DNA from: NVTR01 sp036479015
GTDB lineage: Bacteria; Pseudomonadota; Alphaproteobacteria; Rhodobacterales; Rhodobacteraceae
DNA: 64,000 nt
NCBI GenBank assembly: GCA_036479015.1
Contig: JAZGFB010000006.1
Coordinates: 27,656 to 91,655, forward strand
Direction: 5' to 3'
A program made the translations under genes and the position numbers. Positions 56,409-64,000 of this stretch are shown piece after piece. A model generated the notes under the pieces. It did no database searches and was not told the DNA's origin. It saw only the letters and a program-made list of their open reading frames with translations. Position 1 is the first letter of the stretch; the number at the start of each line of letters is the position of its first letter.

Positions 56409-57302
56409 ATGAGTATTGAACAATTTATTGCTGAATTTGTCGGGCCAAACGCGGTTTTTCTGGCGCTTGCCGGTTTTATCATTCTGTTGGTGTTTCTGGG
56501 GGTGCGCATTGTACCGCAATCCGAGAAGTTTGTCGTCGAACGCTTTGGCCGTTTGCGCGCCGTTCTGGGGCCTGGCATCAACTTTATCGTGCCGTTTTTG
56601 GACCGTGTGCGCCATAAGGTGTCGGTGTTGGAGCGCCAGCTGCCGTCGCACAGCCAGGATGCGATTACGTCGGATAACGTGTTGGTATCGGTGGAAACCA
56701 GTGTGTTTTACCGGATCTTGGAGCCTGAAAAGACGGTGTATCGTATTCGTGACGTGGATGCGGCGATTTCCACCACCGTGGCCGGGATCGTGCGTGCCGG
56801 TATTGGTGAAATGGAGCTGGATGAGGTGCAGTCTAACCGCCAGGAACTGATTGCGAAAATTCAGGATTCTGTGGCGCAGGCGGTGGATGACTGGGGTATC
56901 GAGGTGACGCGGGCGGAAATTCTGGATGTGAACCTGGATCAGGCAACGCGCGAAGCCATGTTGCAGCAGTTGAATGCCGAACGGGCGCGTCGGGCACAGG
57001 TGACCGAGGCTGAAGGTACCAAGCGGTCGGTTGAGCTGAATGCGGATGCGGAATTATATGCTGCCGAGCAAAAGGCCAAGGCGCGTCGGATATCTGCGGA
57101 TGCCGAGGCCTATGCCACCGAAGCCGTAGCTAAGGCGATTGCTGCCAACGGGTTGGAAGCGGCGCAGTATCAGGTGGCGCTGAAGCAGGTCGAAGGGTTG
57201 GTCGCGCTGGGCGAAGGCCAGGGCAAGCAGACCATTGTGATCCCAACGGCGGCGCTGGATGCCTTTGGCGAGGCATTTAAGATGTTGAAGGGGCGCAAAT
57301 AA
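56409..57302 (+). CDS. SPFH/Band 7 protein (paraslipin/QmcA-like)
   Basis: A 297-residue membrane-anchored SPFH protein: hydrophobic N-terminal helix (about 15-32), then the Band 7 core VRIVPQSEKFVVERFGRLRAVLGPGINFIVPFLDRV..., and a long helical coiled-coil tail RRAQVTEAEGTKRSVELNAD. Such proteins form ring oligomers that organise membrane domains and regulate proteases. The overlapping NfeD gene downstream is its conserved partner. Confidence 0.95.
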   Translation: MSIEQFIAEFVGPNAVFLALAGFIILLVFLGVRIVPQSEKFVVERFGRLRAVLGPGINFIVPFLDRVRHKVSVLERQLPSHSQDAITSDNVLVSVETSVFYRILEPEKTVYRIRDVDAAISTTVAGIVRAGIGEMELDEVQSNRQELIAKIQDSVAQAVDDWGIEVTRAEILDVNLDQATREAMLQQLNAERARRAQVTEAEGTKRSVELNADAELYAAEQKAKARRISADAEAYATEAVAKAIAANGLEAAQYQVALKQVEGLVALGEGQGKQTIVIPTAALDAFGEAFKMLKGRK

Positions 57303-57577
57303 TGTTGTGGCAGGAATGGTGGGTCTGGGTGGTCGGCGGCATCGCCTTGGCCGTGTTGGAAGTGATCGCCCCGGCGTTTGTGCTGTTGGGGTTTTCCATC
57401 GGTGCGCTGGCCATTGGTCTGCTGATCGCGCTGGGGGTTTTGGGCGGATCGTTGCAGTTTATGATCCTGATATTCGCGGTGATTTCATTGCTGTCCTGGT
57501 GGGGATTGCGCCGGGTTTTCGGCCTGCAAAAGGGCCAGGTGAAAATCTGGGAAAAGGATATTAACGATAACAATTGA
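57302..57577 (+). CDS. NfeD family membrane protein
   Basis: A 91-residue short NfeD-type protein with two or three membrane segments (about 6-26, 30-50 and 53-70) and a short cytosolic tail that lacks the usual OB domain or carries only a remnant (GLQKGQVKIWEKD). Overlaps the stop of the slipin gene. NfeD/slipin pairs act together in membrane quality control. Confidence 0.88.
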   Translation: MLWQEWWVWVVGGIALAVLEVIAPAFVLLGFSIGALAIGLLIALGVLGGSLQFMILIFAVISLLSWWGLRRVFGLQKGQVKIWEKDINDNN

Positions 57578-57630
57578 TGGGTTCGGGCGGGGGTTGAAAT
57601 ACCTGCCCAAGGCCGTCCCGGAATGTCTGG

Positions 57631-58368
57631 TTATTGGCGCGCCCGCCGCGTTGCGAGAAAGCGGTCAATCGAGCCTTCGATCGCCTCTCCTTTGATGATC
57701 CATGACAGGCCAAAGGCCCAGACGGCCAGGGCTTCTGCCCAGAAAACGAAGGCACCGGAAAAATCGAAATATGATCCGATGGCGAAGGCGGCGGTGCAGA
57801 GTAATATGAACACCCCCAAAACGCGAAACATTGAATTGCGAAATTTTTTGTCATCATCGGGGTCGGTTCCCGGTGCGCAGCGGCAAAAATTTACAATGCA
57901 AAAGGTTGCGATGCTGCCAAAGAACAGCAGTGCAAATGCCCCGTGTAATCCGCCGGCGATGCCTTTGGAAAACAGGCTTTGAACCCAGGTCGGGACCGGC
58001 TCTATCATGGCGCCGGAATTGGCAAAAGCCATCGGTGAAAATGCCACCCCAATGGCGCCGATTGCCGCCAGTCGCGATACGGTTTTGTCGGTGGGAAAGC
58101 GGGTGTCTTTGTCAAAGCCTTTGTAGGAAAACAGAAAAACCCCAATGGCAAACAGGCAGCCCACCAAAATTTCACGGCCCCCGGAATAGTAGTAGGCGCT
58201 GATTGATCCTTTTGGGCCGGAGCGCTCGGCAATCAGGCTGAACAGGATCAGCAAAACCGGTAGGGCGATACCGATAAAGCCAATGGCTTTGCGCACCTGT
58301 AAATAGGATGCCACCAGTTCATTTTTGTCTTTTTGCGTGTTGCCGCTTGGTTTACTGTCCTTGGCCAT
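57631..58368 (-). CDS. Unknown multi-pass membrane protein (245 residues)
   Basis: From ATG 58368 the protein has a hydrophilic N terminus and about six membrane segments: ~27-46, ~65-82, ~104-122, ~142-165, ~185-205 and ~210-230. The stretch SAYYYSGGREILVGCLFAIGVFLFSYKGFD resembles a family of small-molecule or hypothetical membrane proteins seen in bacteria, but I cannot name it. No signal peptide, transporter signature or enzyme motif is visible. Confidence 0.75.
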   Translation of the reverse strand: MAKDSKPSGNTQKDKNELVASYLQVRKAIGFIGIALPVLLILFSLIAERSGPKGSISAYYYSGGREILVGCLFAIGVFLFSYKGFDKDTRFPTDKTVSRLAAIGAIGVAFSPMAFANSGAMIEPVPTWVQSLFSKGIAGGLHGAFALLFFGSIATFCIVNFCRCAPGTDPDDDKKFRNSMFRVLGVFILLCTAAFAIGSYFDFSGAFVFWAEALAVWAFGLSWIIKGEAIEGSIDRFLATRRARQ

Positions 58369-58475
58369 CCCTAAATTTCCTTTGTTTAAATGCGTCAACC
58401 CGGGCGGAATGAAATGATCCCGTCCAGACGATGTTAGCACATAAAAGAAATATCGTGAAATCTACGGAATTTGGC

Positions 58476-59192
58476 TTAGCGGTTTGGGCGCACTGCCTGT
58501 GGCGAGGCAAGTTCCGCCTGAATGGCCTGGGCGGCGCCGCGCGGGTCGGGTGACTGCCAGACCGGACGGCCAACGACAACATGGTCGGCCCCGTCTTTGA
58601 TGGCCTGCGCCGGGGTGGCAACGCGCTTTTGATCGCCCAGATCGGCCCCCACCGGGCGCACACCCGGGGTGACGATCAGGCGGCCGTCGGCTTCGGGCAG
58701 GGCGCGGATCATTGCGGCCTCTTGCGGGCTGGCGATGATGCCGTCAGCACCGGCGTCAAAGGCGCGCCCGGCGCGTTCTATGGCCAGATCGGGGATCAAA
58801 CCGTCCTTGATTTGGCCGGCGTCCAGATCGGCGCGGTCAAGTGATGTCAGGATGGTGACGGCCAGGATTTTCATGTCACTGTTTGCTGCACCTTCGCGGG
58901 CGGCGCGCACCACATGCGGGTCGCCGTGCACGGTCAAAAAATCCAGATCAAACTGGGCCAAGCCGCGCACGGCCTTTTCAACGGTTGCCCCGATATCAAA
59001 CAGTTTCATGTCCAGAAATATGCGTTTGCCATGTTCCTGTTTCAGCTCATTGGCCAAGGCCAGCCCGCCGCCGGTGAGCATGCCCAGGCCGATTTTGTAA
59101 AAGGATACGGTGTCACCAAGGGTTTGCACCAGTTTTAGCCCGGCCAGCGCGTCTGGCACATCAAGTGCGATGATTAGTTTACCATTTGACAT
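58476..59192 (-). CDS. pyrF: Orotidine 5'-phosphate decarboxylase
   Basis: A 238-residue TIM-barrel decarboxylase making UMP. LIIALDVPD at the N terminus, FLDMKLFDIGATVEKAV with the catalytic Lys/Asp arrangement DxKxxD and the phosphate loop VTPGVRPVGA...GRPVWQSPDP are typical. ATG 59192 is chosen over the longer frame because the family starts there. Divergent from the metallophosphoesterase. Confidence 0.95.
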   Translation of the reverse strand: MSNGKLIIALDVPDALAGLKLVQTLGDTVSFYKIGLGMLTGGGLALANELKQEHGKRIFLDMKLFDIGATVEKAVRGLAQFDLDFLTVHGDPHVVRAAREGAANSDMKILAVTILTSLDRADLDAGQIKDGLIPDLAIERAGRAFDAGADGIIASPQEAAMIRALPEADGRLIVTPGVRPVGADLGDQKRVATPAQAIKDGADHVVVGRPVWQSPDPRGAAQAIQAELASPQAVRPNR

Positions 59193-59271
59193 GTATACCC
59201 CCAATTGTTGGGCTGTCTTACGTTGCGCCCTAAGGCGTGGCAAGGTGGGCGTACATAATCAGGAGGCGGCA

Positions 59272-60060
59272 ATGGCAAAATTGATCTGGATGTCTGATTT
59301 GCATTTCCTGGCCGAGGGTCGGTTGGTGGCGGGACATGATCCGCAGGTGCGGTTACAGGCGGCGGTGCGCCATATTCAGTGCCATCATCAGGACGCGGAT
59401 TTCTGCGCCATTTCGGGTGATCTGGTGAACGAGGGCACTGCAAGCGATTACCGGGAGCTTAAGCAACAGCTGGCCGGGTTGGGGATGGAATGCCTGTTGA
59501 TGGTGGGCAACCATGATGACCGGGCTGAATTGGCGCAGGTGTTTGCGCGCCCCAAGGATGCCATGCCAGAGCACTGGCAATATTTTCGCCAGCATGACGG
59601 TGGGCTGTATGTGTTTTTGGACAGTTTAAAGCCTGGGTCAGGTGCGGGTGAATTATGCGGGGCGCGGATGGGCTGGTTGCAGGATCTGTTGCGGAAAAAT
59701 ACGGATGTTCCCACCTATATTTTCATGCACCATCCGCCCATGCGTCTTGGGCTGCCGATGCAGGATAAAATAATGCTTGAGCAGGGGGATGAATTTTTAG
59801 ACCTGATCAGTGCGCACCCGCAGGTGCGCCACCTGTTCATGGGCCATGTGCACCGCCCGGTTACAGGTGCGATCTATGGGGTACCTTACGCCACCATGCG
59901 CTCGGTTTTGTATCAGGCACCACCGCCGGGCCCCGCTTGGGACTGGGACAGTTTCGCCCCGGCGCAAGAGGCCCCGGCCTATGGGGTTTTGAACATTGGG
60001 GGTGAGGACGTGAATTTGCATTACACTGAGTTCTGCAAATATGAGGTCGGCGTTATTTAA
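59272..60060 (+). CDS. Metallophosphoesterase (CpdA-like phosphodiesterase)
   Basis: A 262-residue calcineurin-like phosphoesterase. The five metal-binding blocks are intact: DLHFLAEG, GDLVNEGTASDY, GNHDDR, MHHPPMRL and GHVHRPVTG. Such proteins hydrolyse cyclic AMP or related phosphodiesters. ATG 59272 has AGGAGG at good spacing. Two copies of a repeat lie downstream in opposite orientation. Confidence 0.9.
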   Translation: MAKLIWMSDLHFLAEGRLVAGHDPQVRLQAAVRHIQCHHQDADFCAISGDLVNEGTASDYRELKQQLAGLGMECLLMVGNHDDRAELAQVFARPKDAMPEHWQYFRQHDGGLYVFLDSLKPGSGAGELCGARMGWLQDLLRKNTDVPTYIFMHHPPMRLGLPMQDKIMLEQGDEFLDLISAHPQVRHLFMGHVHRPVTGAIYGVPYATMRSVLYQAPPPGPAWDWDSFAPAQEAPAYGVLNIGGEDVNLHYTEFCKYEVGVI

Positions 60061-60097
60061 CGGAGGCCCGATGGGCCACGGTTATGAGCCCTGCGGG

Positions 60098-60125
60098 CGG
60101 GCCTTCGGCGGGGATATATTTCTGA
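60098..60125 (+). repeat. Dispersed intergenic repeat, partial copy D
   Basis: GGGCCTTCGGCGGGGATATAT is a shortened version of the CCTCCGGCGGGGATATTT core. It faces copy B 50 bases away in inverted orientation, making an imperfect inverted pair downstream of the metallophosphoesterase. Confidence 0.55.
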
Positions 60126-60174
60126 CACAAGTACCCCGGGCAAAACACCTATGCAGATGGAAGTCGGCTTAATA

Positions 60175-60259
60175 TCTTCTTTTCATAAATATCCCCGCCG
60201 GAGGCATTCGATTTTTCGCAGAAAAATCGTTCCGCGACGCGGCGCAGCCGCGGCGCAAC
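60175..60259 (-). repeat. Dispersed intergenic repeat, copy B
   Basis: Read on the minus strand: GTTGCGCCGCGGCTGCGCCG, then CGTCGCGGAA, the hairpin CGATTTTTC-TGC-GAAAAATCG, then GCCTCCGGCGGGGATATTT and ATGAAAAGAAGA. This is the best-preserved copy and nearly identical to copy C (63106-63180). Confidence 0.8.
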
Positions 60260-60412
60260 ACTTAGGGCCAGGCCTCTGCCAGGACTTGGTGTCAGGACTT
60301 GGGGCTTGTGCCTTGGGGGCTGAATTCCCAAATAGGACTTAAGGCCTGTAAACGGGTGTGCTGCTTTGGTGGGCACCTATTGTAATGGGCGCTTATGAAA
60401 AGGAGACTACCG

Positions 60413-63028
60413 ATGGACATGGAAAAGTTCACTGATCGCTCAAAGGGTTTTATGCAAGCTGCACAGACCATTGCCATGCGCGAAAGCCATCAAAGGTTGA
60501 TGCCGGAACATTTACTGAAAGCATTGTTGGATGATGATCAGGGGCTGGCAAGCAACCTGATTACCGCCACGGGTGGTGATGCCAAGGCGGTGGTTTTGGC
60601 CGTTGATGCGGCCCTAGGAAAAATGGCCAAGGTCAGCGGTGATGCGGCCCAGGTTTACATGGATGGGCAGACATCCAAGGTTTTGATTGAGGCCGAGAAA
60701 ATCGCCAAGAAAGCCGGTGACAGTTTTGTGCCGGTTGAGCGGATTTTGATGGCGCTGGCGATGGTGAAATCCAAGGCGCGAGATGCTTTGGCCGGGGCCG
60801 AGGTGAGCGCGCAAAAGCTGAATTCTGCGATCAATGATGTGCGCAAGGGGCGCACGGCCGACAGTGCCGGGGCTGAGGACAGTTACGAAGCGCTAAAGAA
60901 ATACGCCCGCGATCTGACGCAGGCGGCGCTTGAGGGTAAGATTGACCCCATTATTGGCCGCGATGAAGAGATCCGGCGCACCATGCAGGTGTTAAGCCGG
61001 CGCACCAAGAATAACCCGGTGCTGATTGGGGAACCCGGTGTGGGGAAAACGGCAATTGCCGAAGGTTTGGCGTTGCGCATTATCAATGGCGATGTGCCCG
61101 AAAGCCTGCGCGACAAAAAGCTGATGTCTTTGGATATGGGGGCGCTGATTGCGGGCGCTAAGTACCGGGGTGAGTTTGAAGAGCGGCTGAAGGCGGTTTT
61201 GAACGAAGTGACCACGGCTGCTGGTGAGATCATTTTGTTCATTGATGAAATGCACACGCTTGTTGGTGCTGGTAAGGCGGAGGGCGCGATGGATGCGTCT
61301 AACCTGCTTAAACCTGCGTTGGCGCGGGGTGAATTGCACTGCGTCGGGGCCACGACGCTGGATGAATACCGCAAGCATGTGGAAAAAGATGCGGCTTTGG
61401 CGCGCCGGTTCCAGCCGGTTCTGGTGGCCGAGCCAACGGTGGAGGACACGGTTTCAATTTTGCGCGGTATCAAGGAAAAATATGAGCTGCACCACGGGGT
61501 GCAGATACGGGATTCGGCGCTGGTGGCGGCGGCAACGCTAAGTCACCGCTATATTACCGATCGGTTTTTGCCGGATAAGGCCATTGATCTGATGGACGAA
61601 GCTGCCAGCCGGTTGCGCATGGAGGTGGACAGCAAACCAGAAGAGCTGGACGCGCTGGACCGGGACATTTTACAAAAGCAGATCGAGGCTGAGGCGCTAA
61701 AGAAGGAAGACGACAAGGCGTCGGTGAAACGGTTGGGAAGCTTGGAAAAAGAACTGGGTGATTTGCAGCAAAAATCGGCTGCACTGACGGCCCAGTGGCA
61801 GGCGGAACGCGACAAGCTGGAAGGCACGCGTGAATTGACGGAACAGTTGGATCAGGCGCGTGCGGTATTGGATCAGGCCAAGCGCGACGGTGATCTGGGT
61901 AAGGCGGGCGAGCTGTCATATGGGGTGATCCCCGAGCTTGAGAAAAAGCTGGCCGATGCCAAAGGCGCCGAACATTCCAAGCTGGTGGAAGACGCGGTTG
62001 GCCCGGAACAAATTGCCCAGGTGGTGGAACGCTGGACAGGCATTCCAACATCTCGGATGCTGGAAGGTGCGCGTGAAAAGCTGCTGCGAATGGAAGACGA
62101 AATAGGCCGCCGCGTCATTGGCCAGCGCCGGGCGGTGACGTCAGTGGCCAATGCGGTGCGCCGGGCGCGGGCCGGGTTGAATGATCCGAACCGGCCTTTG
62201 GGGTCGTTCCTGTTTTTGGGGCCAACCGGGGTGGGTAAAACTGAGCTGACCAAGGCGGTGGCCGAGTTTATGTTTGATGACGACAGCGCCATGGTGCGCT
62301 TAGATATGTCGGAATACATGGAAAAGCACGCCGTTGCGCGGCTGATCGGGGCACCCCCGGGTTATGTGGGGTATGACGAAGGCGGCGTGTTGACCGAGGC
62401 GGTGCGGCGCCGACCCTATCAGGTGGTGCTGTTTGACGAGGTCGAAAAGGCGCACCCGGATGTGTTCAATGTATTGCTACAGGTGCTGGATGACGGGGTG
62501 CTGACGGATGGGCAGGGGCGGACTGTGGATTTCAAGCAAACGCTGATTATCCTGACGTCAAACCTGGGGGCGCAGGCACTAAGCCAATTGCCCGAAGGTG
62601 GCGATGCCTCGGGTGCACATCGCGATGTGATGGACGCCGTGCGGGCCCATTTCCGCCCTGAATTTCTGAATCGGCTGGATGAGACCATTATCTTTGATCG
62701 GCTATCGCGCGCTGACATGGATGGCATTGTTGATATCCAGCTGGGCTTACTGTCCAGGCGTCTGGCGGCGCGGGGTATCGCGCTAGAGCTGGATGGGCCT
62801 GCCAAGACATGGTTGGCGGATCGTGGGTATGACCCGGTTTATGGTGCGCGACCGCTAAAGCGGGTGATGCAAGTTGATCTGCAAAACACGCTGGCGGAAA
62901 TGTTGCTGGCGGGTGACGTGGAAGAGGGGCAGGCCGTCACCGTAAGCGCCGGGGCGGATGGGTTAATTATTGGCGATATTATTGCCGCCAATAGCCGCCC
63001 GAAGCCGGATGAGGCGACGGTGCATTAA
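60413..63028 (+). CDS. clpB: ATP-dependent disaggregase ClpB
   Basis: An 871-residue Hsp100 chaperone that rescues aggregated proteins with DnaK. N domain 1-145; NBD1 with Walker A GEPGVGKTAIAEG and AAMDASNLLKPALARGE region; the coiled-coil middle domain ~400-525; NBD2 with GPTGVGKTELTKAVAEF and the arginine-finger region. The ATG at 60413 has AAAGGAGA upstream. In proteobacteria clpB is heat-shock controlled; no sigma-32 site was fixed here. Complete. Confidence 0.97.
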   Translation: MDMEKFTDRSKGFMQAAQTIAMRESHQRLMPEHLLKALLDDDQGLASNLITATGGDAKAVVLAVDAALGKMAKVSGDAAQVYMDGQTSKVLIEAEKIAKKAGDSFVPVERILMALAMVKSKARDALAGAEVSAQKLNSAINDVRKGRTADSAGAEDSYEALKKYARDLTQAALEGKIDPIIGRDEEIRRTMQVLSRRTKNNPVLIGEPGVGKTAIAEGLALRIINGDVPESLRDKKLMSLDMGALIAGAKYRGEFEERLKAVLNEVTTAAGEIILFIDEMHTLVGAGKAEGAMDASNLLKPALARGELHCVGATTLDEYRKHVEKDAALARRFQPVLVAEPTVEDTVSILRGIKEKYELHHGVQIRDSALVAAATLSHRYITDRFLPDKAIDLMDEAASRLRMEVDSKPEELDALDRDILQKQIEAEALKKEDDKASVKRLGSLEKELGDLQQKSAALTAQWQAERDKLEGTRELTEQLDQARAVLDQAKRDGDLGKAGELSYGVIPELEKKLADAKGAEHSKLVEDAVGPEQIAQVVERWTGIPTSRMLEGAREKLLRMEDEIGRRVIGQRRAVTSVANAVRRARAGLNDPNRPLGSFLFLGPTGVGKTELTKAVAEFMFDDDSAMVRLDMSEYMEKHAVARLIGAPPGYVGYDEGGVLTEAVRRRPYQVVLFDEVEKAHPDVFNVLLQVLDDGVLTDGQGRTVDFKQTLIILTSNLGAQALSQLPEGGDASGAHRDVMDAVRAHFRPEFLNRLDETIIFDRLSRADMDGIVDIQLGLLSRRLAARGIALELDGPAKTWLADRGYDPVYGARPLKRVMQVDLQNTLAEMLLAGDVEEGQAVTVSAGADGLIIGDIIAANSRPKPDEATVH

Positions 63029-63105
63029 GCCGGAAACCATAAAACAACAGCGCCCTGCCGGTATGGTGGGGCGTTGGTATTGGGATATCTGGCCGCGGGG
63101 TGCGG

Positions 63106-63180
63106 GTTGCGCCGCGGCCGCGCCGCGTCGCGGGGCGATTTTTCTGCGAAAAATCGGATGCCTCCGGCGGGGATATTTAG
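63106..63180 (+). repeat. Dispersed intergenic repeat, copy C
   Basis: Begins GTTGCGCCGCGGCCGCGCCG, continues through the CGATTTTTC-TGC-GAAAAATCG hairpin and ends GCCTCCGGCGGGGATATTTA. It diverges from copies A and B just after the core, where they continue into ATGAAAAGAAGA. It lies about 80 bases after clpB. The rest of the 63029-63375 interval has no recognised gene. Confidence 0.8.
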
Positions 63181-63375
63181 GCAAAAGTGATACGAAACGG
63201 GGTTTCACTTAATGGCGCGATAGTTTTCAGTTGCACCTGATGGCGCTGGGTTAAGCGCCCTGACCCACGATTTTGATCCGGCATTTTCTTTGCACCTACC
63301 GGTCGCAATTGCGCCCATTTTGTCGCTTACCGATTGGGTGTCTGCAACCAAACTAACGCCTAGGGAATAATTATT

Positions 63376-63906
63376 ATGCCAGGATTTGTTGTTCAAACAC
63401 CGACTGCATTCTCGCGCTCTGCCAAGCCGGAAACCGTCGCCCAGGGGCCTGCTCAGGAAAACGCCGAGCTTTGGGATATGATCCGCCCGCTGAACGACGC
63501 CATGAATATTGCCTTGGGTGAAGACGAATACCATGCGTCAGTTGCGCGGTTTTCTGAGGAACAACGGGCAGCACATGCTGTCATGTGGTATGTCAGTGAC
63601 GTGCAAAACGGTGGCCATTGGCAGTTTTTCTACAATTCAACCGGCATATTATGGCAAGTCGCGCAAAGGGGCCTGCGTAAAATCGGTGCCAATAAGGCCG
63701 CCCTTACCCTGTCGGGGGCCGCCCTGCGCGCCGGGGGCTCCCCGCCGTTTGATCTGGCCAGCCGCCAAAGCCTGATGCAGCGCCTGAGCCCGAAATTTGC
63801 CGATCTGGATGCCGAAATAAACGCGCTTGATCCATTGGCAGCCCTGCAAGCCTATGTTGATGACAATAGCGCGGCATTCCGTGCGGCAAACCCAAACAAC
63901 GCCTGA
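63376..63906 (+). CDS. DMP19/DUF4375 family protein
   Basis: A 176-residue DUF4375 protein with the family block HAVMWYVSDVQNGGHWQFFYNSTGILWQ, followed by ALTLSGAALRAGG. Neisserial DMP19 is a DNA-mimic that binds a transcription factor, but that specific role should not be transferred. The N-terminal ~30 residues look disordered. Its stop is followed, three bases later at most, by the convergent end of a dehydrogenase gene. Confidence 0.88.
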   Translation: MPGFVVQTPTAFSRSAKPETVAQGPAQENAELWDMIRPLNDAMNIALGEDEYHASVARFSEEQRAAHAVMWYVSDVQNGGHWQFFYNSTGILWQVAQRGLRKIGANKAALTLSGAALRAGGSPPFDLASRQSLMQRLSPKFADLDAEINALDPLAALQAYVDDNSAAFRAANPNNA

Positions 63907-64000
63907 TCAATCGCGCAATGCAGGCAACCCGACGCCGGTTGCCTCAAACCCGCCATCCACGGAGATGGTCTGGCCGGTGACATAGCTGGCTTTGTCAGAG
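63907..64000 (-). CDS. Short-chain dehydrogenase/reductase (C-terminal end, partial)
   Basis: Read leftward from the window edge the last 30 residues are SDKASYVTGQTISVDGGFEA, then TGVGLPALRD. The GQTISVDGG ending is the standard C terminus of classical SDR oxidoreductases. The gene continues beyond the window, so substrate and cofactor cannot be judged. Confidence 0.88.
   Translation of the reverse strand, partial: SDKASYVTGQTISVDGGFEATGVGLPALRD

Overview
The window reads as a chromosomal segment of an alphaproteobacterium, most likely a marine Rhodobacteraceae (Roseobacter-type) genome. The evidence is the gene content and order rather than any marker database: rbfA-truB-(x)-rpsO-pnp, rsmB-heparinase-like-purH, lspA-DUF3035-M16-M16, a GTTC-N7-GTTC LexA box of the alphaproteobacterial type, a DUF1674 protein, a 41-residue L36 and a pol IV with an N-terminal Cys4 knuckle. 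Almost all of the sequence is coding, moderately G+C rich and ordinary housekeeping. No rRNA, CRISPR, prophage or transposase was seen. There is one tRNA (Val-GAC).

Layout. 1-2.9 kb: end of a YggS-type PLP protein, an L,D-transpeptidase, ribA and an OmpR-type response regulator. 2.9-4.7 kb: an SOS cassette made of a divergent Y-family polymerase and an unknown 101-residue gene that share one LexA box. It is bracketed by a 19-nt direct repeat and carries a broken piece of xth. 4.7-9.8 kb: alpha/beta hydrolase, xth, and an operon of a Tat-exported FAD oxidoreductase with three unknown membrane or secreted proteins. 9.8-17.8 kb: YbbN-like thioredoxin, Lon-substrate-domain protein, Trm112, amidase, aminotransferase, ftsK, lolA. 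17.8-25.9 kb: lytic transglycosylase, hspQ, gamma-glutamyltransferase, a HATPase/STAS regulatory pair, thiolase, a GAF-type methionine sulfoxide reductase, pabB, rluA.

25.9-30.8 kb is the main accessory region. A sulfotransferase, two GT25 glycosyltransferases, an FkbM methyltransferase and a GT4 glycosyltransferase lie between rluA and pnp. In the middle is a decayed pnp 3' end fused to a decayed rluA 3' end, which is the junction expected of an old tandem duplication of the rluA-pnp interval.

30.9-43.2 kb: pnp, rpsO, two small unknown genes, truB, rbfA, dapB, DUF1674, rsmB, heparinase-like, purH, lspA. 43.2-52.6 kb: DUF3035 lipoprotein, an M16 protease pair, a HTH protein, a tiny membrane protein, mutL, rmuC, DUF3775, a saccharopine dehydrogenase, rpmJ and tRNA-Val. 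52.8-64 kb: N-formylglutamate amidohydrolase, pol IV, an orphan ParB-like protein, a slipin/NfeD pair, an unknown membrane protein, pyrF, a metallophosphoesterase, clpB, a DUF4375 protein and the end of a short-chain dehydrogenase.

Non-coding structure worth noting: a dispersed roughly 80-nt repeat (three good copies, one partial), a REPIN-like double hairpin between pnp and rpsO, and repeated short motifs in front of the HTH/small membrane gene pair. No complete new defence or mobile system is evident. The least explained parts are the leaderless SOS gene, the FAD-oxidoreductase operon and the duplicated glycan locus.
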